A stretch of DNA of 64,000 nucleotides from an uncultured Muribaculaceae bacterium (GTDB lineage: Bacteria; Bacteroidota; Bacteroidia; Bacteroidales; Muribaculaceae). A program made the translations under genes and the position numbers. The stretch covers positions 19,468 to 83,467 of the forward strand of contig CANCXM010000011.1 of the NCBI GenBank assembly GCA_947381945.1, in the 5' to 3' direction. Below, piece after piece: positions 52,975 through 62,950 of the stretch. The notes beneath the pieces are model-generated. The model saw nothing but the letters and a program-made list of their open reading frames with translations. It ran no database searches and was not told where the DNA came from. Each line of letters opens with the position of its first letter. The stretch's first letter is position 1.

Positions 52975-55398
52975 CTTTCGGTTGGTCATTTCGATTCTGA
53001 CATCGTTCAGAAGTTTCTTGACCTTTGTTATCGAAGCGTTGTTTTCGATTTTCAGCATTATCCTTCTTATATACATTGACTGCACACGGGCAACGTATGG
53101 CTCGTCAGGCCCACTCACGCGGTTGCCGAGAAGTTCGCGCAGACGCGCGGCATACTCAAACGACATGGCCGACACCGCAGCCTGATCGCGATGTTTCAGA
53201 TAGATGTAGATGACGCGCACGAAGGGAGGATAGTTGTACTGACGTCGCTCCGCAAGTTCATGCTGATAGAAACCCTTGTAGTCATGCTGAAGGAGGAACG
53301 ACAGGACGGGATGCGACGGATTGTAGGTCTGAATCGCCACGACTCCGTTGTCGTTACGCCGTCCCGCGCGTCCGGCCACCTGCTCAATCATATTGAAAGC
53401 CCGTTCCGCCGAACGGAAATCCGGGAAATTTATCACACTGTCGGCATTGACCACCCCAACGGTGCTTACACGGTCAAAATCAAGCCCTTTCGTCACCATC
53501 TGAGTCCCGACAAGAATCTGCGATTTACCCTTTGAGAAACTGTCGATGATATTCTCGTAGCTGTCCTTGCTTCGGGTGGTGTCGAGGTCCATGCGCGCTA
53601 TCGTCGCATTGCCGAAAAGCGACTCCACTTCCTCCTCGACTCGCTCAGTCCCGTAGCCAAGCACCTCTATGCCCGGCTCCTGACAGGCAGGACACACGTC
53701 CGGCACAGCGTATGGTGTCGCGCAATAGTGACAGACGAGTTTGTCGACATGACGGTGGTAGGTCAGCGAGACATCGCAATTGTTACATTTAGGGACATAG
53801 CCACACAGTTTACACCTCGCAATCGGCGCATATCCGCGTCGGTTTATGAAAAGTATCGACTGCTCGCCTCGCTTGAGCGATTCATTGACGAGCCGTTCGG
53901 TCTCGAAAGCAAACGTTCCGCTCACAAGTCCCTTTTTCCGAGCATCCGACATATCTATAACCCTCATTTCCGGAAGTTTCATCCCCTCGAAGCGCTCGGT
54001 CAATTCAACGAGGCCGAAACGGCCTGTTGTTGCCTTGTAGTATGTCTCAATCGAGGGTGTCGCGCTTCCAAGGAGCGTCTTCGCACCATGCATCGACGCG
54101 AGCACCATCGCTGCATCGCGCGCATTGTAGCGCGGTGCGGGATCCTGCTGCTTGTAGGCACTCTCATGCTCCTCGTCGACTATCACAAGTCCGAGTGATG
54201 CAAATGGCAGGAATACCGACGAGCGCGCTCCGATGACCACACAGGGCTCCGATGAGTCAAGAAGCTTCTTCCAGAGGTCAACACGCTCATTGTCGGAAAA
54301 TTTCGAATGGTAGATTACCACCTTGTCGCCGAACACCCTCTGCAACCTGCCTGTGAGCTGAGTGGTAAGAGCGATTTCCGGAACAAGATAAAGAGCTTGA
54401 CGACCGTTGCGGATGACATAGTCAATCAGATGTATGTAAAGCTCGGTCTTGCCGCTCGATGTCACCCCGTGAAGCAAGGTGACGTCATGTTCAAGCCATG
54501 ATTTATGGACGGCATCGAGCGCCGCACCCTGCGCGTCTGTCAGCACCGGCAGCTTACCGCTCACGAGACCGGAATAACTGAAACGGTTGACCTCTTTGGT
54601 GTAGATTTCCACTATCCCCTTCTTTGCCATAGCCGCGACGACGGTGGTCGTGACAGCCGCGCGCTCGATAAGTTCCGTGCGGGTGACCTCGTTGAGTTCC
54701 CCACCCTGCCTCATGAAGCCCGACAGTTCTATGAGTGCAAGAAGGGCCTTCTCCTGCTTGCCACCGCTCTTCACACTGTCAAACACCTTGTGGAGCGCAT
54801 CGGAATCCCCTTTCAGAATCGCAAGGCGGACGTAGGTCTCCTTGCGTGAGCGGTAACGCTCCACCAGATTTTCGGAAATCATCACCGCCTCCTTTGCCAG
54901 CAGCGAGTTGGCCACACTGACAATGTTGGCAAAACCCGTTTTCTTGGCAATGACATCGAGCGGCATTTTCTTGTCCGTGCCAAGCAGAAGCTCCATCACG
55001 GCCAGTTCCCGCTGATTGAGCCGCTCATCCTCTCTCTCCTCGTAGTCAGGATTGGGCATTATGAAAGTCTCGCTCTCCACCTTCAATCCTGCAGGCATGG
55101 CTGCGCGCATCACCTCACCGGGAGTACAGAGATAATAGTCGGCCACCCACTGCCAGAATTTAAGCTGCGGATGTCTGACTACGGGGCGCGAGTCGAGCTG
55201 AAACGCAATGTCCTTCACCTCATAATCCTCCGGCCCTATATTGCTGAGACCGGTGACAATACCTGTGTAAAACTTCTTACGGCCAAACGGAACAATGACC
55301 CGGTGACCGACACTCAGCGTGTCGGACATCTCGGCGGGTACCCTGTAGGTGAAGCTCCCCATAATGGGAACGGGAACAAGAACATCTGCGAATGTCAT
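52930..55398 (-). CDS. priA: Primosomal protein N' (replication restart helicase)
   Basis: The frame is open to 55452, but ATG 55398 gives the family N-terminus MTFADVLVPVPIMGSFTYRVPAE (822 aa). PriA restarts stalled replication forks. The N-terminal 3'-end-binding domain is followed by the DEAH-type helicase with GVTSSGKTELY (Walker A) and VDEEHESAYKQQ, then zinc-binding cysteines (CKLCGYVPKCNNCDVSLTYH...CHYCATPYAVPDVCPAC) inserted in the second helicase lobe, and LVGTQMVTKGLDFDRVSTVGVVNAD and QVAGRAGR. All motifs are intact. It shares 45 bp with VanZ and diverges from rnpB. Confidence 0.95.
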   Translation of the reverse strand: MTFADVLVPVPIMGSFTYRVPAEMSDTLSVGHRVIVPFGRKKFYTGIVTGLSNIGPEDYEVKDIAFQLDSRPVVRHPQLKFWQWVADYYLCTPGEVMRAAMPAGLKVESETFIMPNPDYEEREDERLNQRELAVMELLLGTDKKMPLDVIAKKTGFANIVSVANSLLAKEAVMISENLVERYRSRKETYVRLAILKGDSDALHKVFDSVKSGGKQEKALLALIELSGFMRQGGELNEVTRTELIERAAVTTTVVAAMAKKGIVEIYTKEVNRFSYSGLVSGKLPVLTDAQGAALDAVHKSWLEHDVTLLHGVTSSGKTELYIHLIDYVIRNGRQALYLVPEIALTTQLTGRLQRVFGDKVVIYHSKFSDNERVDLWKKLLDSSEPCVVIGARSSVFLPFASLGLVIVDEEHESAYKQQDPAPRYNARDAAMVLASMHGAKTLLGSATPSIETYYKATTGRFGLVELTERFEGMKLPEMRVIDMSDARKKGLVSGTFAFETERLVNESLKRGEQSILFINRRGYAPIARCKLCGYVPKCNNCDVSLTYHRHVDKLVCHYCATPYAVPDVCPACQEPGIEVLGYGTERVEEEVESLFGNATIARMDLDTTRSKDSYENIIDSFSKGKSQILVGTQMVTKGLDFDRVSTVGVVNADSVINFPDFRSAERAFNMIEQVAGRAGRRNDNGVVAIQTYNPSHPVLSFLLQHDYKGFYQHELAERRQYNYPPFVRVIYIYLKHRDQAAVSAMSFEYAARLRELLGNRVSGPDEPYVARVQSMYIRRIMLKIENNASITKVKKLLNDVRIEMTNRKLLSGAVLYYDVDPM

Positions 55399-55471
55399 GA
55401 CAAAAAATGTATAAGAACGTGTAAAAATACAATAAATCCGTCGCAATGGCAACGGTTTTGAAAATTATTTG

Positions 55472-55479
55472 TACCTTTG
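55472..55479 (+). promoter_or_regulatory. Bacteroidota -7 box (TACCTTTG) for rnpB
   Basis: TACCTTTG matches the consensus exactly 8 bp before the first paired base of P1 in RNase P RNA, in line with transcription starting near 55486. Confidence 0.65.
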
Positions 55480-55486
55480 CCCCTAC

Positions 55487-55938
55487 GGTAGCAGGACGCT
55501 TGTGTCGCTTGCCGATGGAGGTTGATCTCCGGAGCGGCAAGAGGAAAGTCCGGGCAACACAGAGCACCATACTTTCTAACAGTGAGCTGTCGGCGACGGC
55601 AGAGTAACGTGACAGAAAATAACAGCCCGTCTCCCCTCCGAGGGAGTCAGGCAATGGTGAAAAGGTGGGGTAAGAGCCCACCGGGTACCGTGGCGACACG
55701 GTATGCCGCACGTCTTATGGGTTGCAAGGCCATGTATACCGGCGCGTTGCAAGTCAGACCGGTTTCCGGTGACAGCAACAATGGGCTGCTCGTCCATAGC
55801 CGGGGGGTAGGCTGCTCGAGTGCCGAAGCAAAGCGAGGCACCGCTTAGATAAATGACACGGGCGCCGCGGCAACCTTCAGGGCAACGATCCTGACAGAAG
55901 TCCCGTGGTGACATAACCCGGCTTATAGTCCTGCTACC
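55487..55938 (+). ncRNA. rnpB: RNase P RNA (bacterial class A)
   Basis: The P1 stem is formed by ggtagcaggac (55487-55497) and gtcctgctacc (55928-55938), perfectly complementary over 11 bp. Class A hallmarks are read in order: GAGGAAAGTCCGGGC after P3, ACAGAAAATAACAGCCC, GGTAAGAGCCCACCGG (the J11/12-P12 region), TAGATAAATGAC and ACATAACCCGGCTTATA near the 3' end. About 452 nt is slightly longer than E. coli RNA. It processes tRNA 5' ends with the RnpA protein. A T-rich stretch (55939-55950) follows as terminator. Confidence 0.96.
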
Positions 55939-55997
55939 TTTTTTATTTTTTCAAGCACATACAATCACGTCTCATTCTCACATCCCACACCGCAGCC

Positions 55998-56849
55998 ATG
56001 AAACTTCCGCATCTCGCAGCTCTGACTGTCACCCTCTTCCTCACGTCATCATACACCGCGTCCGCTCATGACGGCCACACCCACGCTCCTGTTGTCGACG
56101 TTCCCGCCTCAGACATCAACCTCAACACTCCGTGGAATGGCAAACGTGTTGCCTTTCTTGGCGACTCGATGACCGACCCACGAAATAAATCCACTAAAAA
56201 GCATTATTGGAAGTATCTTGAAACCCTCATGGGAATCAAGCCCGAAGTCCATGCCCGCAGCGGCTACAAGTGGGACGGTATACGCAAAAAAGCCGAGGAA
56301 CTTCACGAGGCCGTGGGCGATTCTATTGATGCCATCTTCATCTGGGCCGGGACGAATGACTATAACCATAGTATGCCCATCGGGGAATTCTACGCCGAGG
56401 AGCTTGACAGCGTGAACGTCAACGGAATGATTGTGGAACGCAAACACCGAACATTTCTCATGAACGACTCGACATTTACCGGCAATATCAACCGTACGAT
56501 GTCGTATCTGAAACATACCTATCCCGACAAGCAGATTGTCATCATGACCCCGATTCACCGTGGCTATGCGAAATTCAACGAGGGCAATGTCCAGCCCGAT
56601 GAGAACTATGCTAACGGTCAGGGTCTCTACGTCGAGAGCTATATCGACGTACTCCGCGAAGCAGCCACACTCTGGGCAGTACCACTCATTGACCTCTATT
56701 CAGAAAGCGGCCTCTTCCCGATGGAAGAAAACCATTCGCGCTACTTCCACAGCAAGGAAATGGACCTCCTCCACCCCAACGACCCCGGCCACTACCGCAT
56801 AGCCCGCACAATCCAAGCCAAACTCAACTCCCTCCCCCCGACATTCTAA
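55998..56849 (+). CDS. Secreted SGNH/GDSL hydrolase
   Basis: 283 aa with signal peptide (MKLPHLAALTVTLFLTSSYTASA). The blocks are GDSM with nucleophile Ser57 (residues 55-58), GTND (118-121) and DLLHPN with Asp256 and His259. Family enzymes are esterases or acetylhydrolases; in Bacteroidota many remove acetyl groups from carbohydrates. HDGHTHAPVVD after the signal is a His-rich stretch that could bind metal. It stands alone between rnpB and two hairpins, unlinked to the polysaccharide cluster. Confidence 0.88.
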   Translation: MKLPHLAALTVTLFLTSSYTASAHDGHTHAPVVDVPASDINLNTPWNGKRVAFLGDSMTDPRNKSTKKHYWKYLETLMGIKPEVHARSGYKWDGIRKKAEELHEAVGDSIDAIFIWAGTNDYNHSMPIGEFYAEELDSVNVNGMIVERKHRTFLMNDSTFTGNINRTMSYLKHTYPDKQIVIMTPIHRGYAKFNEGNVQPDENYANGQGLYVESYIDVLREAATLWAVPLIDLYSESGLFPMEENHSRYFHSKEMDLLHPNDPGHYRIARTIQAKLNSLPPTF

Positions 56850-56889
56850 TCCATCAGGGCGGGCAATCCCCCATCACATTAATTAGTGC

Positions 56890-56942
56890 ACTGCTAAGCC
56901 CCGCATATCTCAGTGAAATGTAGATATGTGGGGCTTGGCAGT
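56890..56942 (+). terminator. Hairpin after the SGNH gene, first of two
   Basis: 21-base arms (56890-56910 and 56922-56942) pair with G-U allowance around an 11-nt loop. It follows the SGNH stop by 41 bp. Confidence 0.65.
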
Positions 56943-56958
56943 ATATGAAATTCGTAAA

Positions 56959-57029
56959 CATCTGAAAAGGACACAGTTCCTATGTTTGCAATGAAAACGC
57001 AAACGTAGGAACTGTACCCTTTTCAGATG
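56959..57029. repeat. Second, 31-bp inverted repeat
   Basis: 56959-56989 and 56999-57029 are inverted copies with a few mismatches and a 9-nt loop. It contains CATCTGAAAAGG at the outer ends. The two hairpins lie 17 bp apart in the 316-bp gap before the thioredoxin gene; a double terminator or a decayed mobile end are both possible. Confidence 0.55.
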
Positions 57030-57165
57030 TTGACGGATTTAATGCACCGTAATTACGGTTTGTATCAAATCAAATTATAGTTGCAAAATTAAATTATATT
57101 TATTAATTTTACCGCGTAAATTTATTTCGTTTACACAACATTCCCGTCACATTATTAATTTCACC

Positions 57166-58380
57166 ATGAAAAGAACTATTATTATTCTGGCCGTGCTGCT
57201 TGCAACCGCGCCATCGGTATTCAGCCGCACAGAAAGCGATCAGACCACGGCTATCCTGCAAAAAACCGCTGAGATTCTGAAAGGCATTCACACGGCAAGC
57301 TATGACTATTCCAGAGAAATGTATTATGAGCCGACCGATTCTTTCTACTATTCAAAAAAGCATTTCCATTGTCTCGAATGTGAGAATCCGGCCGATACCG
57401 CCCGCAACGCCCTGATGGTCGAGTATGATTCCAAGGGAAATTTTTACCGTGCGTATGACGGTGAATACACCTACTATCCGAAACAAAATAAATATATTTC
57501 AAAATCCATCCCTACCGGATTTAACGGTATCAAAATCGTAAAACCACCATTCTTCAATTTTGCGACTTCATTGGTCAACTATTTTCTCACGCCTAACCCC
57601 AAGCTTCAACTTGAATTGGAAGACGGTGGTGACTACTGGATTATCGACGGTAAAATCCGTGAGTTCCAACTGATAGCATTCTTTGGAAAGCCATACCAGA
57701 TGCCGTCATTGCCCTATCCGACCTCTCATTTTCGTCTGCGGATTCAGAAATCAAACCATCTTCCCGACCGGATTTCCTACCTGATGGGACATCCGCAACA
57801 ACGCTGGGTGGATGAGTGTTCCAACGTCAGTCTGAATCCATTCCCGGCAGAATCATTTTCCGTCGCAGACCATATCCCTGACTGGCCGGAACCCGACGGA
57901 CAATATAAAAGTCTGAAGACACTGTATAAGGAACAATTTGCAAGAATAAGCGGACAGCCTGCTCCCTCCGACACTCTTCTCGTTTCAGACCGCACAACAC
58001 TCTCACTGTCTCAACATATCGGCCACCCGGTATTCCTGATGTTCACCTCGACAAGTTGCGGTCCATGTATCACCTCTTATCCGGTAATCAATTCTTTTGC
58101 GAAAGATTATGCCGACAAGGGACTCCATGTTCTCGGTGTAATGAGGGAGGCTGACAGTCAGATTGAAGCAATCGAAGGATATAAGAAAAAGCACAATCTT
58201 GAATTTCCTCTGATGCGCGACAACAATCATTTCCATGAGTATTTCTCATTTGGAATCACGCCTGTTTTTGTCCTCATTGACCGGGACGGTATTGTCCGTA
58301 ATGCATACGCCGGATTCGATACCATCCAGCCGGAAAAGACGGAGAAAAAACTTCGTGCGATGATTGAGGAGGCACTCTAA
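57166..58380 (+). CDS. Secreted TlpA/thioredoxin-fold protein with N-terminal DUF domain
   Basis: 404 aa with signal peptide (MKRTIIILAVLLATAPSVFS). Residues about 20-250 form a beta-rich N-terminal domain resembling LolA/outer-membrane lipoprotein sorting folds. From about 275 a redoxin domain follows: HIGHPVFLMFTSTSCGPCITSYPVINSFAKDYADKGLHVLGV, with the redox pair Cys298-Cys301 (CGPC), and a cis-Pro in GITPVFVLID. It is likely a periplasmic thiol-disulfide reductase or oxidase. The combination is typical of Bacteroidota secreted thioredoxins; the partner is unknown. Confidence 0.82.
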   Translation: MKRTIIILAVLLATAPSVFSRTESDQTTAILQKTAEILKGIHTASYDYSREMYYEPTDSFYYSKKHFHCLECENPADTARNALMVEYDSKGNFYRAYDGEYTYYPKQNKYISKSIPTGFNGIKIVKPPFFNFATSLVNYFLTPNPKLQLELEDGGDYWIIDGKIREFQLIAFFGKPYQMPSLPYPTSHFRLRIQKSNHLPDRISYLMGHPQQRWVDECSNVSLNPFPAESFSVADHIPDWPEPDGQYKSLKTLYKEQFARISGQPAPSDTLLVSDRTTLSLSQHIGHPVFLMFTSTSCGPCITSYPVINSFAKDYADKGLHVLGVMREADSQIEAIEGYKKKHNLEFPLMRDNNHFHEYFSFGITPVFVLIDRDGIVRNAYAGFDTIQPEKTEKKLRAMIEEAL

Positions 58381-58405
58381 AATCTGACCGCGCTAAGCCC
58401 CCTTC

Positions 58406-58930
58406 TCATAAACTGTTCCCCACTCCCGGGGGACAGTTTTTTTGTTCGCTATTGATGGTAGTGGCAATCTCCGTTGAAGAGTTTATGCATTCCTCAACAG
58501 GCACTGACTTATTGCCGCCAATCGATTCGCCTTGCGATTGCCCGGCAAATGCCTTGGCTGCAGATTTCAACGCACGGCGTTCGGCTGCGCGTCGCCTACA
58601 TTCGGCCGAGCGATGAATGGCAACATCAATGTCATGTTTCAGGCAATAGAATATCGCCAGAATCTGCTCCTCGCATCTCCATTGACGTGTCGGGCACGTC
58701 CCGTCACGCAGATAAATGTCAACATACTCCATGATTTCCGCAGTCCATTGCGGCATATAGCCCAAGGACTTGTAGATGGCTGCAACCTTAAGTTTCAATT
58801 TCTCGTAAAAAGCCCGCGAAACAGGTTTATCCCACTTCGGTTTCGCCTCTTTGCGTGGTTTGGCAGTTTTCGGCAAGGTTTTGCCTGCCGAGATAGCGAA
58901 TTCCTTTACTGTCATCTCCTTCTTGTTCAT
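58406..58930 (-). CDS. Basic 174-aa protein of unknown function
   Basis: The ATG at 58930 gives MNKKEMTVKEFAISAGKTLPKTAKPRKEAKPKWDKPVSRAFYEKLKLKVAAIYKSLGYMPQWTAEIMEYVDIYLRDGTCP. The N-terminal 40 residues are Lys-rich and probably disordered, then a helical core with WRCEEQILAIFYCLKHDIDVAIHRSAECRRRAAERRALKSAAKAF follows. The end is polar. It shows no recognised domain; a nucleic-acid-binding role is possible from the basic composition. It lies downstream of ligA, separated by a hairpin. Confidence 0.6.
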   Translation of the reverse strand: MNKKEMTVKEFAISAGKTLPKTAKPRKEAKPKWDKPVSRAFYEKLKLKVAAIYKSLGYMPQWTAEIMEYVDIYLRDGTCPTRQWRCEEQILAIFYCLKHDIDVAIHRSAECRRRAAERRALKSAAKAFAGQSQGESIGGNKSVPVEECINSSTEIATTINSEQKNCPPGVGNSL

Positions 58931-59006
58931 GGCATTTTCAATTTTACAGATTATTATAATGCAAAATTAATCCACGATTTCCCCAAAAAAGGTGCGATAA
59001 TGCAAA

Positions 59007-59093
59007 AGCATAAGCGACACAAAGAATATAGTAAAGAATCCGAAGACAACTATCAGTCTTGCAGAAAACTATATATCTTTTGTCGCTTATGCT
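59007..59093 (-). terminator. Terminator-like inverted repeat after ligA
   Basis: agcataagcgac at 59007 pairs with gtcgcttatgct ending at 59093 (about 17 bp with one bulge), T-rich in the minus direction. The loop is long (about 52 nt), so a terminator is a moderate call. Confidence 0.5.
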
Positions 59094-59133
59094 CTTTTGT
59101 GATTTTGTATCAAAAAGACGAAAATACAGCGCC

Positions 59134-61152
59134 TTATTTTCCGATCATTGCCAAAAACTCATTCTCATCAATGACAGGAATTCCGAGCGAACGCGCTTTT
59201 TCGAGCTTGGAGGGTCCCATATTGTCACCTGCAAGCACAAAACTTGTCTTCTTGGAAATCGAGCCGGAATTCTTGCCACCGTTTTTCTCAATCATCTCCT
59301 TGTATTCCTCTCGCGAATGTTTGGAGAACACACCGCTTATCACGATTGTCTTACCACTCAAAAGGTCAGTGCGGTCCGACTTATCCTCCTCCGGAAGAGC
59401 CATCTGCAGCCCTGCCTCGCGCAGACGCTCGACAATAACCTTGTTGGAAGGCACACAGAAATACTCGATTACAGCATCGGCAATACGCGGTCCGATGTCG
59501 TCGATAGCCACAAGCTCATCGCGGCTCATCGACATGAGTGTGTCAATATCTCCGGTTCCTCTCGCAAGCTTACGGGCAACCGTCTCACCCACAAATGGAA
59601 TTGACAATGAATAGATTACTCGGTCAAACGGTACCGACTTCGATGCCTCGACACCTTCGAGAATCCTCTGTGCCGTGCGCGGACCGACGCGTTCGAGCGC
59701 TTCAAGGTCGGCAGCCTTAAGAGTATAAAAATCAGCAATGTCACGCACAAGCCCGGCATCGTAGAGCAAGGCGGCATTCTCTTCGCCCACACCGTCGATG
59801 TCCATTGCGTGACGGCCAACATAATGCTCCAAACGGCCAATAATCTGCGGACGGCAACCATATTTGTTGGGACACTGCCATGCAGCCTCGCCGGGGATGC
59901 GCACCAAAGGTGTCCCGCAATCCGGACAGTGGGTGATGAACTTCACCGGAGCCGCATCGGGTTCGCGGGCTGCCGTATCCACACCTGTAATCTTCGGGAT
60001 AATCTCACCACCCTTTTCGACATAGAGCATATCCCCCTCGTGAATGCCGAGAGTCTTGACAATATCCTCGTTGTGAAGCGACGCGCGTTTGACAATCGTG
60101 CCCGAGAGCAATACCGGTTCGAGATTCGCCACAGGTGTGACAATGCCCATGCGACCCACTTCAAACGACACGAAGCGCAGACGGGTCAATGCCCTTTCGG
60201 CTGCAAACTTATAGGCAATCGCCCATCGGGGTGATTTCGACGTATAGCCGAGGTTGAGCTGCTGACGCAGATTGTTGACCTTGAACACAAGACCGTCTGT
60301 CGCCACCGGCAACTCCTTGCGCTCGACATCGAGGCGCTTGATGAACTCGTCGACTTCGGAAATGTCGTCCATGAGTGTCATCAGATGGCTCACCTTGAAA
60401 CCCCACTTGCGCGCCATCAGCATATTGTCATAGTGATTGTCGCAAGGCAGTTCATCGGCAAGCAGATAGTAGAAATAAGCGTCCAGTCCGCGACGCGAGA
60501 CCTCAGCGGCATTCTGCATTTTCAACGTGCCGGCTGCGGCGTTGCGCGGATTGGCGAAAAGCGGCTCCTCATTGAAGGCGCGCTCCTCGTTCAGACGGTC
60601 GAAAGCCTTCCAAGGAAGCACAATCTCACCTCTGATTTCAAACCGCTCCGGGTATCCCTCGCCGTGAAGCACGAGAGGGATACTGCGGATGGTCTTGATG
60701 TTTTCCGTCACATCATCGCCCTTCTCACCGTCGCCACGGGTCACTGCGCGCACCAGACGGCCACCCTCATAAATGAGCGAGATGCTTGTGCCGTCGAATT
60801 TCATCTCCCCGACAATCGGGATGGACTTCAGTCCGTCGGGATTTCCGAGCGAATCATTGCAACGGCGCACCCACTCGTCGACCTCCTCGACACTGTATGT
60901 GTTGCTGAGCGAGAGCATCGGACGTTCGTGTGCCACCTGCTCGAAACCTTTCGTGATGTCGGAACCGACACGATGGGTTGGCGAAAACGGGTCGTCGAGT
61001 TCCGGATGTTCCGCCTCCAGTTTTTCAAGTTCCTTCATCAGCATATCATAGTCATAGTCGCTGATGACGGGACGGTTGTCGACATAGTAGGCATGGTTGT
61101 GGCTGTTGAGCTCATCACGGAGCTGTTGGATGCGTTGTGCAGGTGAGGACAT
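59134..61152 (-). CDS. ligA: NAD-dependent DNA ligase
   Basis: 672 aa from ATG 61152 (an in-frame TTG at 61158 is ignored). LigA seals nicks in replication and repair using NAD+. The AMP-accepting lysine is Lys118 in GEMKFDGTS; the adenylation, OB-fold ([38 protein letters not shown]), zinc-finger ([25 protein letters not shown]), helix-hairpin-helix and C-terminal BRCT ([50 protein letters not shown]) domains are all present. Length is normal. Downstream is a terminator-like repeat. Confidence 0.97.
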   Translation of the reverse strand: MSSPAQRIQQLRDELNSHNHAYYVDNRPVISDYDYDMLMKELEKLEAEHPELDDPFSPTHRVGSDITKGFEQVAHERPMLSLSNTYSVEEVDEWVRRCNDSLGNPDGLKSIPIVGEMKFDGTSISLIYEGGRLVRAVTRGDGEKGDDVTENIKTIRSIPLVLHGEGYPERFEIRGEIVLPWKAFDRLNEERAFNEEPLFANPRNAAAGTLKMQNAAEVSRRGLDAYFYYLLADELPCDNHYDNMLMARKWGFKVSHLMTLMDDISEVDEFIKRLDVERKELPVATDGLVFKVNNLRQQLNLGYTSKSPRWAIAYKFAAERALTRLRFVSFEVGRMGIVTPVANLEPVLLSGTIVKRASLHNEDIVKTLGIHEGDMLYVEKGGEIIPKITGVDTAAREPDAAPVKFITHCPDCGTPLVRIPGEAAWQCPNKYGCRPQIIGRLEHYVGRHAMDIDGVGEENAALLYDAGLVRDIADFYTLKAADLEALERVGPRTAQRILEGVEASKSVPFDRVIYSLSIPFVGETVARKLARGTGDIDTLMSMSRDELVAIDDIGPRIADAVIEYFCVPSNKVIVERLREAGLQMALPEEDKSDRTDLLSGKTIVISGVFSKHSREEYKEMIEKNGGKNSGSISKKTSFVLAGDNMGPSKLEKARSLGIPVIDENEFLAMIGK

Positions 61153-61223
61153 GGGCAAATTGATGTTACGTTAGTGGATTGGTAATTATTCCGGAAGCAT
61201 GGTGTATGCCTTCAGGCATACCC

Positions 61224-62738
61224 TTAGCCGCAATAGAAGTAACGGCTGACGAGCTTCTGGAGTTCTACGGGATCAGTTTTCAGTTGCTGTGCAAGATTCT
61301 TGTCGTCGAATGCGCGCAACTGCTTGATGACATCGTCAATCATCGCGGGCGAGAACACATTGCGCGATTCATAGATGGCGCGCTGGCGTTCGAGACAATC
61401 GGCCGATTCAACACAGCATGTGGGGAGAGTTTCGAGACCGGCGAGACGCGAGGCGTTCTCCTTGGCGTGGATATTGACATCGACGTAGGTGCGTTTCGCA
61501 ATATCGAGTGCCTCTTTCTCGTCCATCTCGAAACCGAGACGGGCACCGACACAGAGAGCGGCGAGAAGCTCATAGACATTGGCCGAGCAGTCGGGCGAAC
61601 GCATCTCGAAGGTCTGCTTTGCGAATGTTTCCATTTCGCAGCGGTCAGCGGGATTGACCTGCACACACATATCCTTGCCGGAGGTCCAGCCGAGCGGAAC
61701 ACGGACAAGGACAGAGCGGTTGCGGTCGCCCCAGCAGATGTTGGTGGGCGCTTCCTGGTGAGGAACGAGGCGCATGTAGCTTGTCGGATTCTTGTTGCCG
61801 AAAGCGGTGATGGAGGGAGCGAGAATCATCAGACCGGCAATCACACGACGAGCCTCGTCGCTGAGTTCGCGCTGCGCGTTCTGAGTGACGTTGTGGCCGT
61901 CCTTCATCATGCGCATGTGGATATGGAAACCTGAACCGGCTTTTCCGACAGTGATTTTGGGTGCGAAGGTGATGTCAAGACCCTCTTTTGCAGCGAGTTC
62001 ACGGATGATCCACTTCGCAAGCAAAAGCTGATCGGCAGCGCGGAGGGCGGGATTCGGTAGGAATTCAATCTCGTTCTGCTCATAGATGAGAGAGTTGTGT
62101 TTGAAATTGCCCACCTCGGAGTGTCCGTATTTGATCTGACCGCCCGTCGAAGCGATGAGCGACATGGCTTTTGTGCGGAAATCGTTGAACTTGGCAAAAG
62201 GAGCCGATTCGTGATAGCCCTTCTGGTCAGTGGCAGGGAAGGTGCCGGGATCGGTACCGATGACATAAAATTCAAGCTCACCCATGCACTCGAACTCCAG
62301 TCCGGACACCTCCTTGAACTCCTTGCAGGCACGTTCGAGAATCTGGCGGGGATCAGAGTCGAGGGGCATACCATCTTTGTCGAAGTAGCTGCACAGAAGA
62401 GTCAGTGTAGGAATCTCGGCAAAGGGGTCGCGGAATGCGGATGAATAGCGGGGAATGACATAGAGGTCGCTGCGTCCGGCCTCGATGAAAGGGAAGAGGC
62501 TCGAACCGTCGACACGTTCTCCTGTCGAGAGAATTGTCTCCAGATATTCGAGCGAATTGATGACGAAATTGAGGGTCTTCAGACGACCGTCGGCGGCAAC
62601 ATACATGAAATTGACCATCTCAATTCCCTCGCGGCTGATATAATCGATGATGTCGGCCCGCGTAAAGTCGGCCGAAGCCTTTCCAAGAGTCCGTTCAAGA
62701 TGATTCCGGCTCATGATAAATGAATTCTTGCTTTCCAT
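61224..62738 (-). CDS. glnA: Glutamine synthetase
   Basis: 504 aa. It makes glutamine from glutamate, ammonia and ATP. The beta-Grasp N-terminal domain (about 25-110) contains VDGSSLFPF; the catalytic core has ECMGELEFYVIG, GSGFHIHM (with the substrate His), NKNPTSYMRLVPHQEAPTNICWGDRNRSVLVRVPLG and FEMRSPDCSANVYELLAALCVGAR. It is closer to the GS-I fold than to the long type III GlnN. No adenylylation-site Tyr motif (NLYDLP) is seen, so control by adenylylation is unlikely. A second possible start is ATG in MSRNHL, eight residues in. Confidence 0.9.
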   Translation of the reverse strand: MESKNSFIMSRNHLERTLGKASADFTRADIIDYISREGIEMVNFMYVAADGRLKTLNFVINSLEYLETILSTGERVDGSSLFPFIEAGRSDLYVIPRYSSAFRDPFAEIPTLTLLCSYFDKDGMPLDSDPRQILERACKEFKEVSGLEFECMGELEFYVIGTDPGTFPATDQKGYHESAPFAKFNDFRTKAMSLIASTGGQIKYGHSEVGNFKHNSLIYEQNEIEFLPNPALRAADQLLLAKWIIRELAAKEGLDITFAPKITVGKAGSGFHIHMRMMKDGHNVTQNAQRELSDEARRVIAGLMILAPSITAFGNKNPTSYMRLVPHQEAPTNICWGDRNRSVLVRVPLGWTSGKDMCVQVNPADRCEMETFAKQTFEMRSPDCSANVYELLAALCVGARLGFEMDEKEALDIAKRTYVDVNIHAKENASRLAGLETLPTCCVESADCLERQRAIYESRNVFSPAMIDDVIKQLRAFDDKNLAQQLKTDPVELQKLVSRYFYCG

Positions 62739-62781
62739 GTGGTAGATTTGTGTTGTGTTCAGATATTAAAGTTAACTAATG

Positions 62782-62789
62782 CAAAGGTA
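62782..62789 (-). promoter_or_regulatory. Bacteroidota -7 box (TACCTTTG) for glnA
   Basis: On the minus strand TACCTTTG lies 44 bp before the glnA ATG. No clear nitrogen-regulatory site is visible. Confidence 0.6.
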
Positions 62790-62950
62790 GAAATTATTTT
62801 GCTCCCACACCTTTCAAATCAGTTAAAAATCCATTCAAAATAAAAATTCATCGGTAATTTCCTGCCACAGCATAAAGCTGGATAAGACATACGACTTTCC
62901 CAAAACCTTACCTCTAAGCAGAAAAGAATTAAAAAGTTTATAGAATGGGG

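Noticed and set aside
58532..59614. 360-codon plus-strand frame across the end of ligA and the unknown basic gene
   Set aside because: Translates to a low-quality, Ser-rich sequence without motifs, and overlaps LigA BRCT and HhH coding DNA on the opposite strand.
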